A stretch of 64,000 bases of DNA from Rhodoblastus sp963713695. Its GTDB lineage: Bacteria; Pseudomonadota; Alphaproteobacteria; Rhizobiales; Beijerinckiaceae. Position 1 is the first letter of the stretch, and the number at the start of each line of letters is the position of its first letter. The notes under the pieces are model-generated. The model worked only from the letters and a program-made list of their open reading frames with translations, ran no database searches and had not been told where the DNA came from. Shown here piece after piece: positions 55,345 to 64,000 of this stretch. The translations under genes and the position numbers were made by a program. Location: positions 186,001 to 250,000 of the forward strand of contig CAVQMU010000005.1 in NCBI GenBank assembly GCA_963713695.1, given 5' to 3'.

Positions 55345-57945
55345 TCATTCTTCGCGCAAATGGCGGGCCGGCTTTTCGCCCAAAACCTTCCAAGTCCCTG
55401 CCAGGCCGATGAAAATGGAGAATGCGATGGCGGCGGCCGCCAGAGCCGCCGACTGGGCCGGGAAGAAGGCGAAGTCCATGTCGAGCACCTCCCTGGCCAC
55501 CAGCCAAGCGACCAATCCTCCCGCAAGGAGCCCGAAAGCTGCGGTCGCCGCGCCAAGCAGCGCGAACTCGACCGCAAGAGCCCCCAGAAGCCTCGGCCGC
55601 GTCGCTCCGAGCACCTTGAGCACCACGGCTTCGTAGATGCGCGCCCGCTGCCCCGCCGCCAGCGCGCCGGACAGGACCAGAGCCGAGACGACGAAGGCCA
55701 GCGAGGCCGCGCTCTGGATGGCCAGGGACAATTTGCGCAGGAGATCGTCGAGAGTCGCGAGCGTTTCCCGCATCGACACCGCGGCGACCGAGGGAAATTG
55801 CTTCGCCGCGTCCGAGAGAATCGCAGCCTCCTGCGCCGCATCGGGCCTCTGCGGCAGCGAAAGCGTCACGAGTTCGGTGAAGGGCGCGCCGGCGAAGGCG
55901 TTGGGCGAGAAGACAAGCACGAAATTGATGCCGAAGCTGCGCCAGTTGACCTTCCGGAGATTGGCGATCTTCGCGGTAAGCATGCGTCCGAGCACATTGA
56001 CCGAAACACTGTCGCCGATTTTCAGGCCGAGCCCCCGTGCGATCTCCGCCTCCATGGAGACAAGCGGCGGACCGGCGTAATTTTCCGGCCACCAGTCGCC
56101 CGCGACGAGCTTCGATCCTTCAGGAATTTTGGCCGCGAAGGTAATGCCCCTGTCGCCTTCGAGCGCCCAGCGCGCCTTGTCGGTCGGCTTGACCTCCTCG
56201 GCGGCGACGCCGTTCACCTTGACGATTCGTCCGCGCAGCATGGGCGCGACGGAGAGGGCGCCGCCGGGGGCCTCTTTCGCGATGAAGCTTCGAAAGTCCT
56301 CGGCCTGCGCGCTTTGCACGTCGAGGAAAAAGAAGCTTGGCGACTCCTTCGGCAGCGAGGTTCCGATTTCGGCGCGCAAATTGCGCTCGACGCCGATCAG
56401 CGCCGTCAGCAGCGTGATCCCCAGCCCCAGCGAAATCAGGAACGAGGGCGTCAGCGCGCCGGGACGGTGCAGATTGGCTATCGCCAGCCGCAGGGCGAGC
56501 AAGGGCGAATGCGGCGCACGGCGGGCCAGCGCCATGATCCCCCGCGCCACGCCGTAGAGCAGGCCGAAGCTCACGATCACCGCCAGGCCGAATTGCGCGG
56601 TCAGCATGCGGTCGCTGCTGGTCGCCAAAGCGAAGGCGAAAAGAGTGGACGCCCCGAGGACCGCGACGATCTTTCCGCGGCGGCGCGACGGGCCGAATTC
56701 GCCCATGGCCGTCTCCCGCAGCAAGGTCGTGGCCGGCAGGAGGCGCGCATGGTCGAGCGGCGCGGCGGCGAAGGCGAAGGCCGTCAGCAGGCCAAAGACG
56801 AAGCCCGAGATCCCGTCGAGACCATTGATCTTCGGCTCGACCGGAAAGGGCAGCGACGAACCGAGCAGGGCCACGAGCAGTTTCGGCAGGCCAAGGCCCA
56901 GCACCGCGCCAAGCGCCGAACTCGCGGCGGCCACCAGCATGGCCTGGATCAGCACGAAACGCGCGGCCTCGCCGCCGCTCGCGCCGAGCGCCTTCAATAT
57001 GGCGAGGGTGCGGCGCTTCCTGTCGATCAGCCCGCGAATCGAATTGCCCACGCCGACGCCGCCGCAGACCAGGGCGGTCAGGCCGATCAGGGTCAGGAAC
57101 TGCGCGAAGCGCTCGATATTGCGGGTCAGTTGCGGCGAAGGGTCTCCGCGACCGCGAATTTCGAAGCCGCTGTCGGGAAAGGCGGCGACGAAGCGCTTCC
57201 GCAGCTCCGCCACGTCGGCGTCGCCAGATCTTTCGGGCGGCAGTGTAACGCGCAGCGAGGCGCGCGCCAGCGAGCCGGGAAGAATCAGGCGGGTCGCGGC
57301 AAGACCGGCGTCGCTCATCATCACGCGCGGCCCGAAACCGACGCCGCCGATGGAATCGGGCTCGCGGTCGAGCCAGCCGGCGATGGTGAAGCTCGCCGCG
57401 CCGATTTCAAGCCTGTCGCCGATTTTTACGCCCAGCCGCGCGCCGATGGTCGGGTCGGCGAGCAGGCCGGGGGCGCCGTCCTTCGCGCTGAAAAAGCTGG
57501 CAAGCTTCTGGCCCGCCGGCGGCGGAGGCGTCGTCCTGGCCGCGCCGACCAGCGGATAGGCCGCGTCGACAGCCTTGATCTCGACAAGCAGGACCTGCCG
57601 GGCGTCAGCCTTTCGCGCCATGGCGCGCAGCACGACGACCGCGCTGGTCCTGCCGCTGGCGGCGAGGAACTCGCGCTCCTTCTCGCTGGCAGGCCCCTGC
57701 GCCCGGCCAAAGGACAGGTCGCCGCCGAGCAGGGCCGCGCCCTGCTGGGCCAGGCCGTCGCGCAGGGCGTGCGAGGTCGCGGCGACCCCGACGATGGCCA
57801 TGACGCCAAGCACGAGGCAGGCGACGAAAACGCCGTAAAAGCGCAGTCCGCCGCGCAGGTCGCGCAGGGCGAAACGCAGGATCGCCCGTCCCGGGGCGCC
57901 GCGGCGTTCGGGCGTGGCGAGCTGGAGCATGCTACGTTCAGACAT
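55345..57945 (-). CDS. ABC transporter permease, FtsX/LolCE-like (YbbP type)
   Basis: The 866-residue protein has an N-terminal helix, a large periplasmic MacB-like domain, the first FtsX helix block (TLIGLTALVCGGVGVGNSIRG...LAILKALGASGG), a central multi-helix region, a second periplasmic domain and the last FtsX block (LVLSGALAAGQRARIYEAVVLKVLGATRPR, in two parts). This duplicated layout is that of YbbP. It overlaps the ATPase gene by 8 nt. The divergent tesA gene completes the E. coli-like ybbAP-tesA arrangement. Substrate unknown. Confidence 0.9.
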   Translation of the reverse strand: MSERSMLQLATPERRGAPGRAILRFALRDLRGGLRFYGVFVACLVLGVMAIVGVAATSHALRDGLAQQGAALLGGDLSFGRAQGPASEKEREFLAASGRTSAVVVLRAMARKADARQVLLVEIKAVDAAYPLVGAARTTPPPPAGQKLASFFSAKDGAPGLLADPTIGARLGVKIGDRLEIGAASFTIAGWLDREPDSIGGVGFGPRVMMSDAGLAATRLILPGSLARASLRVTLPPERSGDADVAELRKRFVAAFPDSGFEIRGRGDPSPQLTRNIERFAQFLTLIGLTALVCGGVGVGNSIRGLIDRKRRTLAILKALGASGGEAARFVLIQAMLVAAASSALGAVLGLGLPKLLVALLGSSLPFPVEPKINGLDGISGFVFGLLTAFAFAAAPLDHARLLPATTLLRETAMGEFGPSRRRGKIVAVLGASTLFAFALATSSDRMLTAQFGLAVIVSFGLLYGVARGIMALARRAPHSPLLALRLAIANLHRPGALTPSFLISLGLGITLLTALIGVERNLRAEIGTSLPKESPSFFFLDVQSAQAEDFRSFIAKEAPGGALSVAPMLRGRIVKVNGVAAEEVKPTDKARWALEGDRGITFAAKIPEGSKLVAGDWWPENYAGPPLVSMEAEIARGLGLKIGDSVSVNVLGRMLTAKIANLRKVNWRSFGINFVLVFSPNAFAGAPFTELVTLSLPQRPDAAQEAAILSDAAKQFPSVAAVSMRETLATLDDLLRKLSLAIQSAASLAFVVSALVLSGALAAGQRARIYEAVVLKVLGATRPRLLGALAVEFALLGAATAAFGLLAGGLVAWLVAREVLDMDFAFFPAQSAALAAAAIAFSIFIGLAGTWKVLGEKPARHLREE

Positions 57946-58649
57946 GGGCGCTTGCAGGCTCCGCCATCGCGGAACTGTCCGCCTCGATCCGGCCGTTGCG
58001 CAGCCGCACGATCCGGCCGCAGCGCCGCGCCAGAGCCTCGTCGTGAGTGACGAGGACGAGGGTCGCGCCCCTGGCGCTGTTGAGGGAAAAGATCAGCTCG
58101 ACGATTTCCGCGCCGACCGCCTGGTCGAGATTGCCGGTCGGCTCGTCGGCGACGAGGATGGAGGGATTGGCGACCAGCGCCCGGGCGAGGGCGACGCGCT
58201 GCTGCTCGCCGCCCGACATTTGCGCGGGATAATGGCTTTTGCGGTCGAACAGCCCCACTCGCGCCAAGGCTTCGCTCGCGCGAAAAAATGCGTCGGGGGC
58301 GCCGGCGAGCTCCAGGGGTATGGCGACATTCTCGAGCGCCGTCAGCGTCTGGATCAAATGGAAGGCCTGGAACACCACGCCGATATGGGCGCCGCGAAAC
58401 CGCGCCTGCTGGTCTTCGGAGAGGGAATCGAGCCGCCGCCCGTCGATTCGCACGGACCCTGAATTCGGGCGCTTCGAGGCCCGCCATGGTCATCAGCAGC
58501 GTGGACTTGCCGGAACCGGAAGGACCAAGCAGGGCGACGGTCTCGCCTTTTGCGATATCGAGACAAATATCTTTCAGGATATGCGCCCTGGCCTCGCCGC
58601 TTCCCAGGGACAGGTTGACATTCTCGACGCTTATGGCCGGATCGGACAT
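57938..58649 (-). CDS. ABC transporter ATP-binding protein (YbbA/LolD type), with indel
   Basis: The N-terminal part MSDPAISVENVNLSLGSGEA runs to Walker A LLGPSGSGKSTLLMTMAGLEAP. The frame then breaks at the GGG at 58467-58469. Dropping one base lets it continue NSGSVRIDGRRLDSLSEDQQ, then HIGVVFQAFHLIQTLTALENV, signature MSGGEQQRVALARALV, and Walker B ILVADEPTGNLD. The 712-nt span is 3n+1. Corrected length is about 236 residues, normal for LolD-type ATPases. It energises the large permease encoded next. Confidence 0.92.
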
Positions 58650-58672
58650 GAGGAACTTTCGGAAAGGCAAAA

Positions 58673-59362
58673 ATGACGGATCGGATTCTTGCGCGTGAAC
58701 GGAGGGCTTGGGCCGCATATGGGCGCGGCCGCCGCTTTCGTCCAATATTTTTCGCCTGGCTGCTGACGCTGCTGGCTTGTTCATCGCCAGCCGCCGCGCG
58801 GCCACTGCACATCGTCGCCCTTGGGGACAGCCTGACGGCGGGCCTTTCGCTGCCTGCCGACGCCACCTTTCCCGCGCAATTGCGCAAGGCGCTCGAGGCG
58901 AAGGGTTTTTCCGTCGAAATCGATAATGCCGGGGTATCAGGCGACACATCGAGCGGCGCGCTGGCGCGGCTCGACTGGGCGCTCGGCGAGGGCGCCGACG
59001 GCGTCATTCTGGAAATCGGCGCCAATGACATGCTGCGCGGCCAGGACCCTGGCGTGGCCGAAGCCAATATCGACGCGATCATGGCGCGGCTGCATGACAG
59101 GAAAATCCCGGTGTTCCTCGCGGGCATGCGCGCCGCGCCCAATCTCGGCCCGGACTATGCCGCGAAATTCGACGCGATCTATCCGAAGCTCGCGAAAAAA
59201 TACGATGCGCCGCTTTATCCGCTGTTTCTCGAAGGCGTCGCCGGCCACCCCGACATGCAATTGCCCGACGGGATGCATCCGACGCGGGAGGGCGTCGCCG
59301 TCATTGTCGCGGGCATCCTGCCCCAGATGACGGCGTGGCTTGAGGGATTGCGCAAGAACTGA
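58673..59362 (+). CDS. tesA: SGNH esterase, TesA/arylesterase family
   Basis: The 229-residue protein has an N-terminal membrane or export segment (PIFFAWLLTLLACSSPAAA). The four SGNH blocks are ALGDSLTAGLSLP (nucleophile Ser53), NAGVSGDTSSG (Gly), EIGANDMLRG (Asn) and LPDGMHPTREGVAVI (Asp and His). TesA is a periplasmic thioesterase, protease I and lysophospholipase in E. coli. It lies divergent to the YbbAP-like ABC genes, as in E. coli, which supports orthology. thpR follows 13 nt downstream. Confidence 0.93.
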   Translation: MTDRILARERRAWAAYGRGRRFRPIFFAWLLTLLACSSPAAARPLHIVALGDSLTAGLSLPADATFPAQLRKALEAKGFSVEIDNAGVSGDTSSGALARLDWALGEGADGVILEIGANDMLRGQDPGVAEANIDAIMARLHDRKIPVFLAGMRAAPNLGPDYAAKFDAIYPKLAKKYDAPLYPLFLEGVAGHPDMQLPDGMHPTREGVAVIVAGILPQMTAWLEGLRKN

Positions 59363-59375
59363 CGGGAACGGGGCC

Positions 59376-59945
59376 ATGCCCAGGCTTTTCACCGCCTTCG
59401 AAATCCCGCCGGACATCGCGGCGCGGCTCGCCTTTTTCCGCGGCGGCCTCAACGGCGCGCGCTGGATGGAGCCGGGGGACTACCACATCACCTTGCGCTT
59501 TCTGGGCGATATCGACGGCCCCACGGCCAGGGCGATCGACGCCGATTTTTTTGCGAGCGATCGCCAGCACGATCTCGCGCTCAGAATGGAATTCGACGAA
59601 ATCGGCGTTTTCGGCGGCGCACAGCCTCGCGCGCTGATCGCAAAGCTCAGGCCGGACGCGCATTTGTCACGCTTGCAGGCAATGCATGAGGCCATCGCCC
59701 GCCGCAACGGCCTGCCGCCCGAGACCCGCAAATTCACGCCGCATGTCACGCTGGCGCGGCTGCGCGGCGTCGAGCCGCAGGCGGTCGGCGCGTGGCTGTC
59801 CCAAAGGGCGTTTCCGCTGGCCCTGTCCTTCGAGGCGCGACATTTCGCGCTATTTTCCGCACGCGATTCGGTCGGCGGCGGCCCTTACCGGGTCGAGGCG
59901 GTCTATCCAATTCGCTTGAAAGCGCCGGCGCCCAGGCTGGAATGA
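59376..59945 (+). CDS. thpR: RNA 2',3'-cyclic phosphodiesterase
   Basis: The 189-residue 2H phosphoesterase shows both HxTx motifs: DYHITLRFLGD (about residues 36-46) and FTPHVTLARLRG (about 122-133). It also shows the FTAFEIPPDI start and GPYRVEAVYPIRL end of the ThpR/LigT family. The enzyme opens 2',3'-cyclic phosphates, and its in vivo role is unclear. It converges on hpt with 13 nt between the stops. Confidence 0.93.
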   Translation: MPRLFTAFEIPPDIAARLAFFRGGLNGARWMEPGDYHITLRFLGDIDGPTARAIDADFFASDRQHDLALRMEFDEIGVFGGAQPRALIAKLRPDAHLSRLQAMHEAIARRNGLPPETRKFTPHVTLARLRGVEPQAVGAWLSQRAFPLALSFEARHFALFSARDSVGGGPYRVEAVYPIRLKAPAPRLE

Positions 59946-59958
59946 AAGGGCCGTTCCG

Positions 59959-60492
59959 CTATATGCCCTCGAGCACGCCGATAAAAGGCAGTTCGCGGAA
60001 TTTTCCGGCGTAATCCATGCCATAGCCGACGACGAACCGGTCGGGGCAGGCGAAGCCGATCACGTCGGCCGAAACCTCGATCTGCTTTTTATGCGGCTTT
60101 TCAAGCGCGACGGCGATCAGCACGCGACGGGCGCCGCGCGAAAGAAACAGGTCTTTCGCAAAGGAGAGGGTGCGGCCGGATTCGAGGATGTCGTCGATCA
60201 GCAGGACGTCGCGCCCCTTTGTCGCGGCGGTGATGTCGCGCAGCAGCTCAATCTGGCCCGTGGACGTCACGCCCGCGCCATAGCTGGAGATCTGCAGGAA
60301 ATCGACCTCGGCGCTCAAGCCCGCGCGATGCAGCGCGCGCAAAAAATCGGCGCCGAAGACATAGGCGCCGGTCATGATCGGCACGGCCAGGAGATTTTTC
60401 GGCTTCAGCCGGGCGATTTCGGCAGCCATCTCCTCGACCCGCGCGGCTATGGCGTCGGCGTCGAAGAGGACCTGCGCCCTCGCGGATGTCAC
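59959..60492 (-). CDS. hpt: Hypoxanthine phosphoribosyltransferase
   Basis: The 177-residue purine-salvage enzyme uses PRPP. It shows AVPIMTGAYVFGADFLRAL (PPi loop area), SSYGAGVTSTGQIELL (flexible loop), the PRPP motif VLLIDDILESGRTL, and the purine-binding VIGFACPDRFVVGYGMDYAGKFRELP (in two runs). Its start overlaps the upstream membrane-protein stop by 4 nt. Confidence 0.96.
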   Translation of the reverse strand: MTSARAQVLFDADAIAARVEEMAAEIARLKPKNLLAVPIMTGAYVFGADFLRALHRAGLSAEVDFLQISSYGAGVTSTGQIELLRDITAATKGRDVLLIDDILESGRTLSFAKDLFLSRGARRVLIAVALEKPHKKQIEVSADVIGFACPDRFVVGYGMDYAGKFRELPFIGVLEGI

Positions 60493-61201
60493 GTTCCAGA
60501 TCCCGCCTTCATCGGAGCGCCCGGCCTGTCCGGGAGGCCCGGTTGATCCGGCCCGGCGGCGAACCTCACCCTGATTTCGCGGCCTTCCGCGGGCGGCGCG
60601 GCGAGACGGGCGCGGAACGCCGCCTTTTCGCCGGCGTTGAGCCGCGATTTCTGCGGCGCAGCGGTCCAGGCGTAGATTTCCGTCCCGGCGGCGTCGAGCA
60701 CCGCCAGCCTCATGCGCGGCGCGGCGCGGGAGGCGTCGGCGAGATTGCGGATTTCGCCCTCGACCACCAGAATCTGGCGGCCGTCTTCCTCGGCGAGTTT
60801 TGACACGACATTCTCGAAATCCATCTGGCGCAGGTTCACCGGCAAGCCCATGGCTTCATAGATCGCCGCCGCCGCGGGCGCGAGCCTGACGACCTGCACG
60901 CGGCCGCCGACGAGCAGGCCCCAGGCGGCGACAGCCGACAGCGTCCAGGCGAGCGGGGCAAGCGCGCCGGATTTGCCGGCGGCGGAGGGCGCCCGGGCGG
61001 CGCCATTTTGGGCGAAGGCGCGCCGCGCCGGCTGGAGGCGGCGGCGACAGGGCCAAGCTTGCCGGACTTCGTCCGGGCGGGCTTTGACGCTTGCGGGGCG
61101 ATCGGCTGGTCGAAATCGTCGAGCGGCTGCAAGGCGGTGGAATTGTGCATAGGTTCGCCCGGACGGCTGGAATCGAGGGAGCGCGATTTGACGCAGCTCA
61201 T
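60489..61201 (-). CDS. DUF3426-like single-helix membrane protein, with indel
   Basis: The start region (MSCVKSRSLDSS..., or ATG at 61150, MHNSTALQPLDDFDQP) leads through a Lys/Pro-rich stretch to PVAAASSRR near 61040. The frame is then lost and resumes as RAFAQNGAARAPSAAGKSGALAP. A helix LAWTLSAVAAWGLLVGG and a DUF3426-like domain follow (LPVNLRQMDFENVVSKLAEEDG, LVVEGEIRNLADASR, AFRARLAAPPAEGREIRVRF). The 713-nt span is 3n+2, fitting one missing base. Related proteins next to hpt and ftsE in Rhizobiales begin with an MJ0042 zinc ribbon; none is visible here. Confidence 0.7.
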
Positions 61202-61331
61202 TGGTGTGCTGCTATGGTTAAAGGCGGGTTAAAAGATGTGATTCGCACGGCGGAATCTTGGCCCTTGCGTGCTTGAGCCTCGCTGTTCCCCGGGCGTATT
61301 GGCTTGATGCTGTTGGATTTGGGAGCCGTTC

Positions 61332-61994
61332 TTGGTCCGGTTCGAAAATGTCGGCCTGCGATATGGGATGGGCGCGGAAATCCTGCGCGACCTCAGTTTC
61401 AACATTGCGCCGCGCAGCTTCCAGTTCCTGACGGGGCCGTCGGGCGCCGGCAAGACCACGCTTCTGCGCCTGATCCTGCTGGCGCTGCCGCCGACGCGCG
61501 GCCTCATCAGCCTGTTCGGCAAGGATTCCTCGCAGCTCGACAAATCCGCCATCACCGCGCTCCGCCGCAAGGTCGGCGTCGTCTTCCAGGATTTCCGCCT
61601 GCTCGACCATCTGACCACCTACCAGAATGTCGCCTTGCCCCTGCGCGTGCAGGAGCGGGAAGAAGCAAGCTATCGCGCCGAAGTGACCGAACTCCTGCAA
61701 TGGGTCGGCCTTGGCGAAAGGATGCATGTGTTTCCGCCGGTCCTGTCGGGCGGCGAGAAGCAGCGCGCGGCCATCGCCCGCGCCCTGATCATGCGGCCTG
61801 AACTGCTGCTCGCCGACGAGCCGACCGGCAATGTCGATCCCTCGCTCGCGCGGCGGCTGATGCGGCTTTTTTCCGAACTGCACAGGTCCGGCACGTCCGT
61901 GGTGATCGCCACCCATGATCTCGCGCTGATGGACCAGTTCGAAGGCGCCCGCCGCCTCGTCCTGGCCGACGGGCGCCTCCACATCTACGATTGA
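61332..61994 (+). CDS. ftsE: Cell-division ATP-binding protein FtsE
   Basis: The 220-residue ATPase pairs with FtsX to activate peptidoglycan hydrolases at the septum. Visible are Walker A TGPSGAGKTTLLRL, Q-loop GVVFQDFRLLDHLTTYQNVALPL (split), signature LSGGEKQRAAIARAL, Walker B LLLADEPTGNVD and the H-loop ATHD. It starts with TTG (Leu-Val-Arg-Phe-Glu-Asn-Val); no ATG is available near the conserved N-terminus. ftsX starts 8 nt after its stop. Confidence 0.95.
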   Translation: MVRFENVGLRYGMGAEILRDLSFNIAPRSFQFLTGPSGAGKTTLLRLILLALPPTRGLISLFGKDSSQLDKSAITALRRKVGVVFQDFRLLDHLTTYQNVALPLRVQEREEASYRAEVTELLQWVGLGERMHVFPPVLSGGEKQRAAIARALIMRPELLLADEPTGNVDPSLARRLMRLFSELHRSGTSVVIATHDLALMDQFEGARRLVLADGRLHIYD

Positions 61995-62001
61995 GGCCGA
62001 G

Positions 62002-62973
62002 ATGAATCCGCCACTGTCGTCCCCTCCTCCCATGCCCACGCCGCAGCCGGCGGAAGACGCCGTCGAGGCCGCCGCCTGGGGCGACAGGCCGCTGGTGCCG
62101 GCGGAAACGGTCGCCGGACGGGCGCTCGCCATCGTCATCGCCATCATGACCTTTCTGGCCGCGCTGACGGCGGGCTTCGCCATCGTCCTGTCGGAGGCCT
62201 CGCATGAGTGGCGCGGAACGGTCGGCATGGAAATGACCGTCCAGGTCACGCCCGCCGCCGGCCGCGACATAGAGGGGGATGTCGCCAAGGCCGCGGAGAT
62301 CGCCGGCTCCTTTCCCGGCGTCGCCGAGGCGCGCGCCTTCTCGAAAGCGCAGTCCGAGGATCTGCTGACGCCCTGGCTCGGAGCCGGCCTCGACCTCAGC
62401 CAGCTGCCGGTTCCGCGCATGGTGGTGGTGCGCCGGGCGAAGAGCGCGAATGTCGACGAAATCGCCCTGCGGTCGGCGCTCGACGCCGCGCTTCCCAACG
62501 CCGTGCTCGACAATCACGGCGCCTGGATGCAAAGGCTCGATACGATGGCGCGGGTCGTCGTCGGGGCCGCCGCCGGCATCCTCGTGCTGGTCCTGACCGC
62601 CATGGGCCTCGCCGTCGGCTTCGCCACGCGCGGCGCCATGGCGGGCAATCGCGAAATCATCGAGGCGCTGCATTTCGTCGGCGCGGCGGACGGGTTCATC
62701 GCCCGCCAGTTCCAGTTTCATTTCCTGCGGCTTGGCCTGCGCGGCGGCGTGGCGGGCGGCGGCGCGGCGCTGCTGCTGTTCCTGGCGCTCGGCTTTTTCT
62801 CTCGCCAATGGGCGACCAGCGCCGGCGGCGAAGAATCGCAAGCGCTGTTCGGGGCCTTCTCGCTGGGCTGGGCGGGCGTCGCCGCGATCGCCGCGATTTC
62901 GCTTGGCGTCGCGCTGCTCACCGGGTTCATGTCGCGCGGAATCGTCTATCGCAGCCTCGGCCGGCTGCGATAG
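62002..62973 (+). CDS. ftsX: Cell-division protein FtsX
   Basis: The 323-residue permease-like protein has a Pro-rich cytoplasmic N-terminus, a first helix (ALAIVIAIMTFLAALTAGFAIV), a periplasmic domain (EMTVQVTPAAGRDIEGDVAKAA...) and three C-terminal helices with AGNREIIEALHFVGAADGFIARQFQFHFL (in pieces). It forms the FtsEX complex with the preceding gene. Confidence 0.94.
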   Translation: MNPPLSSPPPMPTPQPAEDAVEAAAWGDRPLVPAETVAGRALAIVIAIMTFLAALTAGFAIVLSEASHEWRGTVGMEMTVQVTPAAGRDIEGDVAKAAEIAGSFPGVAEARAFSKAQSEDLLTPWLGAGLDLSQLPVPRMVVVRRAKSANVDEIALRSALDAALPNAVLDNHGAWMQRLDTMARVVVGAAAGILVLVLTAMGLAVGFATRGAMAGNREIIEALHFVGAADGFIARQFQFHFLRLGLRGGVAGGGAALLLFLALGFFSRQWATSAGGEESQALFGAFSLGWAGVAAIAAISLGVALLTGFMSRGIVYRSLGRLR

Positions 62974-63073
62974 CGGTCAAAAACGCGCGGCGCCGAGGGC
63001 GCGGCTCGATGTGGGCGCCAAGGCCCTTTCATTTTGGGCTTTGCATTCGCTCCGGCCTCCTGCAAAAAGAGCC

Positions 63074-63847
63074 ATGCTTTTCGTCCGCTCGCTTGTCTTC
63101 AACATCCTCTTCTACATCAACCTGACGATCCTCGTGATCGGCGGCCTGCCTCGCATGCTTTTCGGCCGCGCCGCGATTTTCGAGCTGGCGCGCGCCTGGG
63201 GCCGCACGTCCATCTGGCTGCACCAAAAAATCTGCGGGCTGAACGTCGAATTCCGCGGACTCGAAAATCTCGCCCAAAAGGGCTGCATCATCGCCGCCAA
63301 GCACGAATCGATCTGGGAGACTTTCGCGCTGACCACGCAGGTGCGCGACTTCACCTATATTCTCAAGCGCGAGCTGACCTTCCTGCCGATTTTTGGCCAG
63401 TACCTGCTGCTCGCCGACCAGATCGCCATCAACCGCAAGAGCCGCAGCATCGCCATGCGCCAGCTCGTGGACAAGGCTGGCGCGGCGATCGCCGAGGGGC
63501 GCGCCATCTTCATCTTCCCGGAAGGCACGCGCAGGCCGGCCGGCGCGCCGCCCGCCTACAAGAGCGGCGTCGCTCACCTCTATGCGGTCGCCAATGCGCC
63601 TTGCGTTCCCGTGGCGCTGAATTCCGGCCTGTTCTGGCCGCGCCGCGCATTCCTGCGGCGTCCCGGGACAATCGTCGTCGAATTCCTGCCCGTCATCGAA
63701 GCCGGGCTGCCGCCTGCGGAATTCGCGAGCATCCTGCAGCAGCGAATCGAGGCCGCCTGCGAGCGGCTCTATGCCGAAGCCCTGGCCAAGGACCCGGGCC
63801 TCGCCGCCAATCTCGCCAAAAGCGACGCGGGCGCCCCTGGGGCTTGA
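63074..63847 (+). CDS. 1-acyl-sn-glycerol-3-phosphate acyltransferase (PlsC type)
   Basis: The 257-residue protein has an N-terminal helix (LVFNILFYINLTILVIGGLP) and the acyltransferase blocks: AAKHESIWETFAL (block I, His77), ADQIAINRKSRSIAM (block II area), IFIFPEGTRRPAG (block III) and CVPVALNSGLFWPR (block IV). Block I reads H-x4-E instead of the usual H-x4-D. The ATG at 63074 is chosen since earlier in-frame codons overlap ftsX. The enzyme makes phosphatidic acid. Confidence 0.9.
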   Translation: MLFVRSLVFNILFYINLTILVIGGLPRMLFGRAAIFELARAWGRTSIWLHQKICGLNVEFRGLENLAQKGCIIAAKHESIWETFALTTQVRDFTYILKRELTFLPIFGQYLLLADQIAINRKSRSIAMRQLVDKAGAAIAEGRAIFIFPEGTRRPAGAPPAYKSGVAHLYAVANAPCVPVALNSGLFWPRRAFLRRPGTIVVEFLPVIEAGLPPAEFASILQQRIEAACERLYAEALAKDPGLAANLAKSDAGAPGA

Positions 63848-63901
63848 CTTTACCCCCGTTTTGTTCTTTCTTTGTTTGCATCACGTTCGGTCATCCGGGG
63901 A

Positions 63902-64000
63902 ATGGACATGGCTCGCTTCGATGCAATTTCGCCTTTCTGCGCCCGACACCTTCCCCTCGCCTCGCTTGAGCGGACCGGGCTGGAAAATCTGTTCCAGAGC
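63902..64000 (+). CDS. Possible start of a gene running off the right edge
   Basis: An open frame begins ATGGACATGGCTCGC at 63902 (or ATG at 63908) after GGGG-A sequence and runs 33 codons to the window end. The peptide (MDMARFDAISPFCARHLPLA...) is too short to identify. Confidence 0.3.
   Translation, partial: MDMARFDAISPFCARHLPLASLERTGLENLFQS

Noticed and set aside
55342..58050. A 902-codon open frame on the plus strand
   Set aside because: Fully antisense to the ABC permease gene, low-complexity Arg/Gln/Asp composition typical of high-GC shadow frames.
63902..64000. ENLFQS at the end of the partial frame as a protease-type cleavage site
   Set aside because: Chance resemblance to a viral protease site lacking the Tyr; the frame itself is uncertain.

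Overview
The window is GC-rich, densely coding chromosomal DNA, most likely from an alphaproteobacterium of the order Hyphomicrobiales (Rhizobiales). The evidence is an NdvA-type cyclic glucan exporter, a fused AroK-AroB enzyme, the tesA/ABC and hpt/ftsE/ftsX neighbourhoods, and red-type form IC RuBisCO with CbbX. Both form I and form II RuBisCO are present, as is the nitrogenase regulatory pair DraT/DraG. This points to a facultatively autotrophic, nitrogen-fixing organism, for example a purple non-sulfur relative of Rhodoblastus or Rhodopseudomonas. The genus is inference. I found no tRNA, rRNA, CRISPR array, prophage or insertion sequence.

Layout. 1-1757: end of a Tad/Flp pilus locus (TadG-like, two TadE-like), minus strand. 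2045-7447: yraN and rsmI, then divergent lpoA-like lipoprotein and gyrB. 7526-12188: accessory genes (GNAT, transglutaminase-like, small membrane protein, aldo/keto reductase, cupin, LysR regulator). 12228-15540: a translationally coupled three-gene operon (adenylating ligase, MBOAT-like membrane acyltransferase, carrier protein) resembling DltA-DltB-DltC. 15778-19674: esterase, draT, draG, thioredoxin-like protein, unknown Ala-rich protein. 19684-33698: a Calvin-cycle cluster in two divergent halves. The first is cbbR1 facing cbbF-P-T-A-M-E. The second is cbbR2 facing cbbL-S-X. One AT-rich orphan gene lies between the halves. 33699-43214: DUF4399 protein, response regulator, GGDEF protein, hemolysin III, ahpF/ahpC with divergent oxyR, and a GGDEF-EAL protein. 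43515-50446: AIM24-like protein, ndvA, CorC-like protein, aroKB, a small membrane protein and xerD. 50649-55205: chemoreceptor, metW, chorismate mutase, small secreted protein and BI-1-like protein. 55345-63847: LolCE-like ABC permease and ATPase with divergent tesA, thpR, hpt, a membrane protein, ftsE-ftsX and a PlsC-type acyltransferase.

How the genes work together. The cbb genes encode nearly a complete Calvin-Benson-Bassham cycle with two RuBisCOs. Each RuBisCO lies next to its own LysR regulator. Nearby draT/draG would switch nitrogenase off and on post-translationally; CO2 and N2 fixation are the two main electron sinks of purple bacteria. The ahp/oxyR block handles peroxide.

Sequence quality. 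Eight apparent single-base indels break seven otherwise normal genes: the second tadE-like gene of the pilus operon, gyrB (twice), the thioredoxin-like gene, cbbF, cbbT, the ABC ATPase and the hpt-linked membrane protein. Since gyrB and core cycle genes are hit, assembly or sequencing error is more likely than gene decay. Total lengths modulo three fit single-base events throughout.
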